A DNA stretch of 21,199 nt from a virus. The notes beneath the pieces were generated by a model. The model was given only the letters and a program-made list of their open reading frames with translations. It was not told the origin of the DNA and did no database searches. The position numbers were made by a program, and so were the translations under genes. The DNA is taken from IMG/VR virus record IMGVR_UViG_3300030012_000651, positions 1-21,199 of that record, one strand, 5' to 3'. Positions 15,756-20,736 of this stretch are shown here, in pieces; the first letter of the stretch is position 1; each line of letters opens with the position of its first letter.

Positions 15756-15886
15756 TTACTCGTCCTTCCTAAATAGTAAACGTGGTTTCCCTGTTACCAG
15801 TTCCTTCCTTGTTGCGCTAGAGTTCTTTTTAGCTGTTGTAACATAAGATTTGATTTCATTTAAAAGATCAAATTGTTTTCAGCCAT
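15756..15886 (-). pseudogene. Probable frameshifted small gene (about 43 aa if repaired)
   Basis: After the 130-aa gene an ATG at 15886 opens a frame that reads MAEN then runs out after eight codons, while the overlapping frame, lacking a start codon, reads on as FDLLNEIKSYVTTAKK, then NSSATRKELVTGKPRLLF and RKDE to a TAA at 15756-15758 that abuts the next ATG (TAAATG). The open frame is protein-like and the tight junction mimics the other genes, so a single-base deletion near the AACAATTTG at about 15872-15880 (sequencing error or real) would explain it. Alternatives are a non-canonical start or chance. Confidence 0.35.
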
Positions 15887-15889
15887 ATT

Positions 15890-16282
15890 TTAACCATCAT
15901 CACCAAGTCCTTGCGTAGCTTTGGTTCCAAAGGCTTTCCTGGGCGTTCTCTTATCACTACGCTGAATAGAATATCTATACATAAACTTTTCGCGCTCTTT
16001 CTTGAGTGCTTCTGCCTTTTTCTCTACCCTATCACCAAGTCCTTGCGGTAAAATACTTGGATTTCTATCCAAATATTCCTCATTTTTTCTTATCGTACTC
16101 ATAGCAGCCCCAAACATTTTTCGGACCGAATCTTCTTTTTTTTCTGGTATTAACTTAATCCTATCGTCTTTGACCATCAAATCCACCAGATCAGAATTAA
16201 GAGCATTAATCATATTCCTAATCATTTTGCCATATTCTTCGGACTCTAGCTTTGCTTTCTCAAGGTTTGGTAGGTTTGCCAT
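15890..16282 (-). CDS. Helical charged protein of unknown function, 130 aa
   Basis: First gene after the 197-nt regulatory gap. A strong AAAGGAG site lies 6 nt before the ATG at 16282. The protein is helical and Lys/Glu-rich with no recognised domain; residues 84-100 (DRVEKKAEALKKEREKF region) form a charged helix. The motif QGLGD occurs twice, near residue 80 and near the C-terminus, encoded by a perfect 17-nt direct repeat. As the first gene of the packaging operon it may be a terminase-associated or regulatory factor, but the sequence gives no specific evidence. Confidence 0.6.
   Translation of the reverse strand: MANLPNLEKAKLESEEYGKMIRNMINALNSDLVDLMVKDDRIKLIPEKKEDSVRKMFGAAMSTIRKNEEYLDRNPSILPQGLGDRVEKKAEALKKEREKFMYRYSIQRSDKRTPRKAFGTKATQGLGDDG
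15899..16047. repeat. 17-nt in-frame direct repeat within the 130-aa gene
   Basis: The 17-mer ATCACCAAGTCCTTGCG occurs at 15899-15915 and again at 16031-16047, 132 nt (44 codons) apart, in the same reading frame, encoding QGLGD both times. This could be a relic of an internal duplication or a repeated short linear motif. Confidence 0.7.
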
Positions 16283-16479
16283 ATCAATCTCCTTTAATTT
16301 GGTATCGCACTTATCTCAGGAAAAATCCAGAAAATATTTATGTGGTACACTGTAGCAGTACGCCAGAGGGGTGGGGGGCAAGGGTGTCAATTTTGCAGAA
16401 CGCCTGACATTTTTTTTTCGCGGTCAAAAATTTAACATAATACATATTATGCGAAAACCTGGGCTGTTTTCCCTTATTT
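16283..16479. promoter_or_regulatory. Palindrome-rich intergenic region upstream of the packaging/late operon
   Basis: A 197-nt non-coding gap, the longest in the window. It contains, from the replication-gene side: an inverted repeat GAAAAC/GTTTTC with a 7-nt loop (16453-16471); a perfect 16-bp palindrome CATAATA-CA-TATTATG (16436-16451); a run of nine T on the plus strand (about 16410-16418); a TTGAC-type hexamer on the minus strand near 16386-16391; a very G-rich plus-strand run (16368-16384); and a dyad TGGTAC...GTACgCCA (16343-16365). No minus-strand -35/-10 pair with good spacing is convincing. The region probably carries the late promoter and its operator(s), with a possible weak terminator for the replication genes. 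Confidence 0.45.
16436..16451. repeat. Perfect 16-bp palindrome, operator candidate
   Basis: CATAATA (16436-16442), two central bases, then TATTATG (16445-16451). Symmetric AT-rich sites of this length are typical binding sites for dimeric regulators; AT-richness also allows a chance occurrence. It adjoins a second inverted repeat at 16453-16471. Confidence 0.4.
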
Positions 16480-17334
16480 TTATAGCCTTTTGTCCTTTAC
16501 TACTCCCTTGATTATGTCGTTTGTTCTGTAATCTTTAGACTTTCCTAGCGCTTTTGACACTGGTATTTGAAAATATCCTATGCCACGCGCCATATCACGC
16601 CGGTTTTTATAGCAATATTCAGCATGGTTCTTTAGTATTGCCGACCATTCTTCCATTGATAGACCGTCTCTTATCCAATGAGATACAGTTTGAATATCTC
16701 TCTCATTAATATTACGAGGTGTTCCATACTCTTCACATATCCTCAGAAACAAAGTACAAAACCGCCTAGCATCATTATATATAATATTATTATTATTCGT
16801 TATAATGTTCTCGTTTGTGTTACCTCTAGATGTGACAGGTAGGTGTGACCTCTGGGTGTAACAGGTGGTTTGTTTATTAACAGAGTTATCCACAGGCTTT
16901 AGACCTTGTTTTTCTCTTGTCTTATTATAATTGTAGAGCTGCTCTTTTCTTGCTTGTTCTCGTTGTTCTTCAATCTTGATTTGCTCGGCTGCTGTTAAAT
17001 TTGCTTTTGCTTCATTCAAATCTTTTGGCGCTCTTTTAAATACAACTTTTAAACTATCACTCTTTTGGTGTTTACTAAACTTCTTGACCTTTTCAATATA
17101 TCCAAACTCTATCAAGTTTTTAATTTGCCTTGTTACAGCCGTTCTACTGATGCCCATATCTTTAGCTATTCGGCCTTGTGAAACCCAAGTAACCCCGAGT
17201 TGATCCGTATAAGTACAAAGAACACACAGAACACTTAATGCGGCTGTACCATGCAAGCGCTTATCTCGTGCAGCATCAAACGGTAACACCGAATAGTTTC
17301 TCAGGTCTTCATTCTTTTTACGAGGTACGAGCAT
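16480..17334 (-). CDS. Winged-helix replication-type protein, 284 aa
   Basis: Residues 25-90 form a winged helix-turn-helix: helix LHGTAALSVLCVLCTYTD, then WVSQGRIAKDMGISRTAVTRQ (50-70, recognition helix near 62-74), NLIEFGYIEKV and a wing. Residues 105-145 are a charged coiled-coil-like helix; 170-187 is an Asn-rich linker encoded by an AT-repeat; residues 190-284 are a separate helical domain (FCTLFLRICEEYGTP, WIRDGLSMEEWSAILKN, YFQIPVSKALGKS). N-terminal winged helix plus C-terminal helical domain is the layout of many phage replication-initiation (O-like) proteins, and RusA lies just upstream. The start (ATG at 17334) follows the RusA stop directly (TAAATG). It could also be a plain transcription factor; no replication-origin iterons were found within it. 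Confidence 0.6.
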   Translation of the reverse strand: MLVPRKKNEDLRNYSVLPFDAARDKRLHGTAALSVLCVLCTYTDQLGVTWVSQGRIAKDMGISRTAVTRQIKNLIEFGYIEKVKKFSKHQKSDSLKVVFKRAPKDLNEAKANLTAAEQIKIEEQREQARKEQLYNYNKTREKQGLKPVDNSVNKQTTCYTQRSHLPVTSRGNTNENIITNNNNIIYNDARRFCTLFLRICEEYGTPRNINERDIQTVSHWIRDGLSMEEWSAILKNHAEYCYKNRRDMARGIGYFQIPVSKALGKSKDYRTNDIIKGVVKDKRL

Positions 17335-17745
17335 TTAATCCCATTCTAAGGTTACAATAACCATTGGATCACCAAACCTTTTTTGTACTGTCATTTTGTA
17401 TATTAGCCGATCATCTTCGTATAAAACGCCATTACAAGCGTCTGTGATAATCTTAAGCACATTGTCAGCGTCTACCCTAGTCGGGATAGTTTCACCCACT
17501 GTGGCGGCTTCTCTGCGCTTCTTAGAATATGATTTAGGTATTCCGAATTGAGCCATCACAGAGACACGACAGGGAACATTTATAGGATCTAGTCCTAGTT
17601 CTACCATTTTATCCGATGCCGCTGCCGCTAATTTCATTTCATAATCTCGCGTCTTTTTGGGCGTGTAAGCTCTGCCTTGTCGCGTAAATCTTGGTCGACC
17701 TTTTCCAACTGGTTCACCCTGCATCCAAAAATCAATTCTTTTCAT
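17335..17745 (-). CDS. rusA: RusA-like Holliday-junction resolvase
   Basis: 136 aa (E. coli RusA is 120 aa). Cuts four-way DNA junctions in phage replication and recombination, preparing concatemers for packaging. Family hallmarks: GEPVGKGRPRF (residues 10-20), then VDADNVLK (91-98) and LYEDDRLI (108-115). D92, D94 and D111 or D112 match the catalytic acidic residues of RusA (D70, D72, D91), and K98 matches the essential K76. The ATG at 17745 lies within the end of the upstream gene (14-nt overlap) without a clear ribosome binding site, implying translational coupling. Confidence 0.9.
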   Translation of the reverse strand: MKRIDFWMQGEPVGKGRPRFTRQGRAYTPKKTRDYEMKLAAAASDKMVELGLDPINVPCRVSVMAQFGIPKSYSKKRREAATVGETIPTRVDADNVLKIITDACNGVLYEDDRLIYKMTVQKRFGDPMVIVTLEWD

Positions 17746-17995
17746 GGTTCGTTAGCCAGTCTTTAATTTCTTGCTTAAAATCATCTGCGCTTTGTTCGAT
17801 AGGAAACGGCGGCGGCGCTAGTGAAACAGCTTGTCCAGGTAAATGATCCCTGATTAAATTACTTATAATTAATGCCTGAGATTGATTTGTTTTATTGCTA
17901 AAATCGATCAACCGCTGCTTGCTGGTTGACGGTATGCGAACTGTAAAGTTTACCAAGTTCTCATTATTTTTTATTATTTGTTTCCTTTTTTTCAT
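17732..17995 (-). CDS. Ribbon-helix-helix DNA-binding protein (putative repressor)
   Basis: 87 aa from the preferred start. Residues 15-52 fit the ribbon-helix-helix fold: strand VNFTVRIP, helix A STSKQRLIDFSNKT, turn and helix B QSQALIISNLIRDHL. Arc/CopG-type proteins bind DNA as dimers on inverted repeats through the strand. The C-terminal 35 residues (Pro-rich linker, then an acidic helix) may bring oligomerisation. A longer frame with a TTG at 18013 exists, but ATG at 17995 has AGAGG about 10 nt upstream, so I chose ATG. It is the first leftward gene, next to the inverted repeat at 18026-18057, so autoregulation and control of the divergent early operon is likely. Confidence 0.7.
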   Translation of the reverse strand: MKKRKQIIKNNENLVNFTVRIPSTSKQRLIDFSNKTNQSQALIISNLIRDHLPGQAVSLAPPPFPIEQSADDFKQEIKDWLTNHEKN

Positions 17996-18025
17996 AGCAA
18001 AAACGCCTCTCAATAAATTAATTAT

Positions 18026-18057
18026 GTGATACCACTTGACATATAATCTGGTATCAC
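18026..18057. repeat. 9-bp inverted repeat, probable operator
   Basis: GTGATACCA (18026-18034), 14-nt spacer, TGGTATCAC (18049-18057). Centre-to-centre distance is 23 bp, about two helical turns, suited to two bound dimers on one face of the DNA. Arms are perfect and the spacer holds a TTGACA hexamer, so binding would block a promoter. The adjacent ribbon-helix-helix protein is the obvious candidate ligand. Confidence 0.6.
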
Positions 18058-18063
18058 TAGATT
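18036..18063 (+). promoter_or_regulatory. Rightward sigma-70-like early promoter (candidate)
   Basis: A consensus -35 TTGACA at 18036-18041 is followed after 16 nt by TAGATT (18058-18063), a 4/6 match to TATAAT. It would transcribe the gene at 18107 and the early operon. A TATAAT at 18042-18047 exists but has no -35 at the right distance. The -35 lies inside the inverted repeat. Confidence 0.45.
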
Positions 18064-18069
18064 AATCAA
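18040..18069 (-). promoter_or_regulatory. Leftward sigma-70-like promoter (candidate)
   Basis: On the minus strand TTGATT (18069-18064) is followed after 18 nt by TATATG (18045-18040). Both are partial matches. It would serve the ribbon-helix-helix gene, and it overlaps the rightward promoter face to face within the operator. Confidence 0.35.
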
Positions 18070-18106
18070 TATGTGATTTGTTAGTTTATAGGAAGGACAA
18101 AACAAA

Positions 18107-18523
18107 ATGAAAGTTAATAAAGTAAATCTAAAAGATAACGAGATAGGCGCAAAGCGCGACAGAGTAAGCAATAACTTTTATAAGGAAATAACAATCATTG
18201 ACCCATCAAAAGCCACTGATGATAATCTAGGCCGAAGTAATGGAACAGTGGCAACATTTAGATTTTATTGGGGTTCCACTGTTTGTCATTGTGTCGCGTG
18301 GTTCTTTGGTAAAGATCAATATGGTAGTGGATACGGTAACGCCGGCGGCGGTGGTTACTGTAAAGAGAGCGCTTCAATGCAAGCAGCTTTAGAGCAGGCC
18401 GGAATAAAACTTAGTAAGAATATTCATGGCGTTGGTGAAACAGCCATGAGAGAGGCAGCTATTGCGATTGGTAAGAAACTATCCGGCAAGCGTAAATTAT
18501 ATTTACATGTCGCGCATCAATAG
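18107..18523 (+). CDS. Glycine-rich early protein of unknown function, 138 aa
   Basis: First rightward gene; GGAAGGA lies 9 nt before the ATG. Residues 25-65 look strand-rich (FYKEITIID, TVATFRFYWGSTVCHCVAWFF); residues 72-89 are a glycine-rich loop (YGSGYGNAGGGGYCKES), followed by a helix ASMQAALEQAGI (89-100) and a C-terminal basic helix. A Gly-rich loop followed by Lys-Glu-Ser-Ala and a helix ending in AGI is a pattern I have seen in phage proteins of unknown function. Three Cys (60, 62, 85) and H61 could bind metal; that is speculative. Being first from the early promoter, it may be a host-takeover or anti-defence protein. Confidence 0.6.
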   Translation: MKVNKVNLKDNEIGAKRDRVSNNFYKEITIIDPSKATDDNLGRSNGTVATFRFYWGSTVCHCVAWFFGKDQYGSGYGNAGGGGYCKESASMQAALEQAGIKLSKNIHGVGETAMREAAIAIGKKLSGKRKLYLHVAHQ

Positions 18524-18535
18524 GAGGCTTAGAGA

Positions 18536-18832
18536 ATGACAATTACTACATTCAGAAAATTAGAAGTTAAAAACTGGTTTGATTACGAAGAGAATAAAAT
18601 GGATGGTTTTGTTTATTTGACGGAAGATCAAGACATTCCAACAAAGCCGGACTATATTCAAAACTATTACCACATTCTTAAAAATAACGATGGTGATAAA
18701 AAATATTACATGATGGTTGATCGTGGAGAATATGAAAGCGATCAGATTATAGACTTAGAAAACATTTTATTTGATTGGCTTGAAGGTGAGTGCTTTGAGG
18801 GCGCTTATAAAATTGAAGAGGTAAAGCAATGA
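18536..18832 (+). CDS. Acidic early protein of unknown function, 98 aa
   Basis: A good AGGAGG site lies 8 nt before the ATG. The protein is rich in aromatic and acidic residues: by my count 23 Asp/Glu against 11 Lys/Arg, with YIQNYYHI and KYYMMVDRGEYES segments. No domain recognised. It is followed by an ATGA overlap with the next acidic gene. Early position and acidity are compatible with an inhibitor of host proteins that bind DNA, but there is no direct evidence. Confidence 0.6.
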   Translation: MTITTFRKLEVKNWFDYEENKMDGFVYLTEDQDIPTKPDYIQNYYHILKNNDGDKKYYMMVDRGEYESDQIIDLENILFDWLEGECFEGAYKIEEVKQ

Positions 18833-19365
18833 CACAAGTAATAGAACAAAGATCAATTCATAATCAATTTTCAAACTTTGATGACAAGCAAGGATTTGAA
18901 AAGCTTTTAACAGATTTATCTAAATATGATTTTGTTGACGAGTGTTGGCATAATGAAGCTATGCCTCATGTGTGCAAGATGATGCCTACAGAAAAATACC
19001 CCGACAGAGCTTTACGAGTTTGGATGGATTGGGAAGATCATCAATGGAGTGACCTACATCACGATCTTAAAGAGGGTCAGACTTACTACAGATTTAATGT
19101 CCAATTAAATGGTGAGTACGGTGACGGAGACACAACAGAATTTAGCAAAGACTTTGAAACAATGGCGGAGGCTATAGAGTTTGTAGAGGAGCTTTTAAAG
19201 TCTAAATATCACAGCCTTCTAGTTGATGAGTGGGGTGAATGGTTAGGTAAGCAAGACAGCATTGATGACAAAGAAGCAGACGCTCAGGCGGTTATTACTT
19301 GTTATACCTTAACCGAAGATCAGAAAGAATTTGTAACAGATTTTATTGAAAGGTGGGAACAATGA
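18829..19365 (+). CDS. Strongly acidic early protein of unknown function, 178 aa
   Basis: I count 41 Asp/Glu against 17 Lys/Arg. The central part (about 63-118) alternates hydrophobic and charged residues (RALRVWMDWEDHQW, YYRFNVQLNGEYGDGD) like a beta-sheet domain, followed by a helix (FETMAEAIEFVEELLKSKY, about 109-127) and a C-terminal helix. No enzymatic motif or named family is recognised. It starts in an ATGA overlap with the upstream gene and ends in another ATGA overlap with a 29-aa membrane peptide, so three to four proteins here are co-translated. Its surface would be negative enough to mimic DNA, an inference only. Confidence 0.6.
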   Translation: MTQVIEQRSIHNQFSNFDDKQGFEKLLTDLSKYDFVDECWHNEAMPHVCKMMPTEKYPDRALRVWMDWEDHQWSDLHHDLKEGQTYYRFNVQLNGEYGDGDTTEFSKDFETMAEAIEFVEELLKSKYHSLLVDEWGEWLGKQDSIDDKEADAQAVITCYTLTEDQKEFVTDFIERWEQ

Positions 19366-19451
19366 AAGATTGGATTGAAGCAATAGTTGGTGGGGTGTGC
19401 TTGTTTGGCACGTTCTATATGTGGCTTGTAATAGCAGGAGTTTTAGCATGA
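19362..19451 (+). CDS. 29-aa single-span membrane peptide
   Basis: ATG at 19362 overlaps the upstream TGA, with AAGGTGG about 5 nt before it; the TGA at 19449-19451 overlaps the next ATG. The peptide is MKDWIEA followed by one hydrophobic segment (IVGGVCLFGTFYMWLVIAGV, residues 8-27). Both ATGA junctions and a good ribosome binding site support a real gene. A small membrane peptide in the early operon could affect the host envelope or exclude superinfection; its role is unknown. Confidence 0.6.
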   Translation: MKDWIEAIVGGVCLFGTFYMWLVIAGVLA

Positions 19452-19798
19452 GTTTTGATTATTGTTTAGTTGCCACCGGTGGGGATTGTGCAGCCGGTGG
19501 TTTATCAAAAGAAAATACTTTTATAGTTTTACCAAAGGATAAATCATTTTTTACCATAGTTAAAAGCTATTTAAGAAACCAATTAGAGCAAGACTTTGAA
19601 AGCGGTGAAATGCCAATAGGCACAATATCTGAGAAGTTTTGCAAGCTAAGAGATGAGCATCATGATTTAGGAAACGCGCTGATTGATTGCGGTATATTTG
19701 AACACAAATGGCACAAGCGCACAGATTGGATATTAGCAGAACTAGGCGATGATGGAGCGCCCCTAGTATCATTCAAAGCAATACAAGCGGAGGGCTAA
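19448..19798 (+). CDS. Early protein of unknown function, 116 aa
   Basis: The start is ATG at 19448, with AGGAG 7 nt upstream and an ATGA overlap; a longer frame begins earlier without a good start and is dismissed. The N-terminus MSFDYCLVATGGDCAAGGLSK is glycine/cysteine-rich, followed by a helix (FFTIVKSYLRNQLEQDF, about 34-50), and a C-terminal part with EHKWHKR and DWILAEL. I recognise no family. Four Cys (6, 14, 66, 81) and several His are present. It lies between the membrane peptide and a very acidic peptide in the early operon. Confidence 0.55.
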   Translation: MSFDYCLVATGGDCAAGGLSKENTFIVLPKDKSFFTIVKSYLRNQLEQDFESGEMPIGTISEKFCKLRDEHHDLGNALIDCGIFEHKWHKRTDWILAELGDDGAPLVSFKAIQAEG

Positions 19799-19800
19799 CC

Positions 19801-19947
19801 ATGACAAAAGACGAATTGATTGCGCTTATTCACAGCGCCATAAAAGAAACGAGCGTTGACTGTGAACGGCTCACAGAGTTTGAGCAAGATCCGGATGAAA
19901 TAGTAATGAGATTTTTTGATTTAGAGGAGGAAGAAGAAAATGATTGA
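19801..19947 (+). CDS. 48-aa very acidic early peptide
   Basis: GGAGGG precedes the ATG by about 6 nt, straight after the previous stop. It encodes 48 residues, with 17 Asp/Glu and 4 Lys/Arg by my count. Residues 3-16 form a helix (KDELIALIHSAIKE), and it ends in a run of five Glu whose codons (GAGGAGGAAGAAGAA) double as the ribosome binding site of the next gene, with which it overlaps by 8 nt. Function unknown. Confidence 0.6.
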   Translation: MTKDELIALIHSAIKETSVDCERLTEFEQDPDEIVMRFFDLEEEEEND

Positions 19948-20260
19948 TCAAGTTGAAGTAAAAAAAATGCACCACCGCGATGGCTCCGATACGGAGATTG
20001 CGACAGCGCACAAGGTGGCTCCGAGGGTAGTCGGGAGGAGACTACAAATTCTTTGCGGCCTTGCACAGTGCGGAGAAGCAAGGACAGGCAGTGAGCTTGC
20101 AAAGAACCTCGGGCTATCAATCCTCAGTGTAAGGCCGCGCCTCACTGAATTGCAAGAAATAAATTGCATTCTTGACACAGAAACAAGGCGCAAAAATGAG
20201 TTTGGAAACACTGAGATCGTGTGGAAAATAACAGAGAAGGGTTGGAATTATGTTTATTAA
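19940..20260 (+). CDS. Winged-helix DNA-binding protein, 106 aa
   Basis: Residues 30-100 form a winged helix: RRLQILCGLAQCGEARTGSELA (helix 1 and turn), KNLGLSILSVRPRLTELQEI (56-75, recognition helix near 62-73) and a wing with CILDTETRRKNEFGNTEIVWKIT (76-98). Helix-turn-helix proteins with the LGLSILSVRPRLTEL pattern are found in many phages and prophages of Alphaproteobacteria and others, usually near recombination genes; they may act on DNA as a replication accessory or regulator. Start ATG at 19940 uses the GAGG-rich end of the previous gene. The N-terminal 25 residues are disordered and rich in His, Asp and Lys. Confidence 0.65.
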   Translation: MIDQVEVKKMHHRDGSDTEIATAHKVAPRVVGRRLQILCGLAQCGEARTGSELAKNLGLSILSVRPRLTELQEINCILDTETRRKNEFGNTEIVWKITEKGWNYVY

Positions 20261-20735
20261 ATACGAAGAGATCAGGCGAATTGCTGATAGTATTCGAGAG
20301 ATTTGCAAAGATGATGAGGATACTTTTCTTGATACGTTAGACGGAGAGACAGACATTGTTGACGTACTAGCAAAACTCATTCAAGAACGGCTGGAAGTGT
20401 TGGGCTACGAAGCCGCAAACAAAGAGCTTGCTGAGCAATACAAAAGACGAGCTGATAAAATGGCAACCAAAGCGGATGCCATAAACCAACAAATGAAGCA
20501 CTTACTCAATGCGATGGGCGTAAAGAAAGTAAACCATGCACTCGCAACGGTAAGCATAACTAAACCTCGATGGTCAGTTGAGGTAGTTGACGAGGCACAA
20601 GTGCCAACACAACTTAAAGTAACAACATCAAAACCTGATCTAAGAGCAATCAAAAAGATTTTAGATGATGGTGAACCAGTGCCAGGATGTCGCTCCAAGG
20701 TGGGCTACGAAGGCGTAACAGTGAGGATAAAATAA
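20250..20735 (+). CDS. Gp157-family protein (Siphovirus Gp157-like), 161 aa
   Basis: Length and pattern match the phage Gp157 family, which typically lies beside single-strand annealing or recombinase genes: an N-terminal helical part with a coiled coil (ANKELAEQYKRRADKMATKADAINQQM, about 55-81), then LNAMGVKKVNHALATVSITK (87-106) and SVEVVDEAQVP, a K-T/V-x-x-x-KPD segment and a C-terminal VRIK. Proposed roles are single-strand DNA-binding or recombination accessory function; the family is not well characterised biochemically. The ATG overlaps the upstream gene by 11 nt, and the annealing-protein gene follows 1 nt after its stop. Confidence 0.75.
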   Translation: MFIKYEEIRRIADSIREICKDDEDTFLDTLDGETDIVDVLAKLIQERLEVLGYEAANKELAEQYKRRADKMATKADAINQQMKHLLNAMGVKKVNHALATVSITKPRWSVEVVDEAQVPTQLKVTTSKPDLRAIKKILDDGEPVPGCRSKVGYEGVTVRIK

Positions 20736-20736
20736 A

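Larger units (their letters stand above)
17996..18106. promoter_or_regulatory. Divergent promoter/operator region
   Basis: The only point where transcription diverges. It holds a perfect inverted repeat (GTGATACCA at 18026-18034 and TGGTATCAC at 18049-18057), a further ATGTGAT half-site-like copy at 18071-18077, and promoter-like hexamers for both directions overlapping the repeat. It also includes the ribosome binding sites for the outward genes (GGAAGGA at about 18091-18097 for the rightward gene). Confidence 0.65.

Noticed and set aside
16368-16384. G-quadruplex in the G4-T-G6-CAA-G3 run.
   Set aside because: Only three separate runs of three or more G with proper loops; a three-tier quadruplex would need a fourth, so only a weak two-tier form is possible.
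17732-18013. TTG start (18013) for the ribbon-helix-helix protein.
   Set aside because: No ribosome binding site precedes it, while ATG at 17995 has AGAGG upstream and gives the full fold.
19397-19447. Longer N-terminus for the 116-aa early protein.
   Set aside because: The extra residues are the out-of-frame reading of the 29-aa membrane peptide; ATG at 19448 has its own AGGAG.
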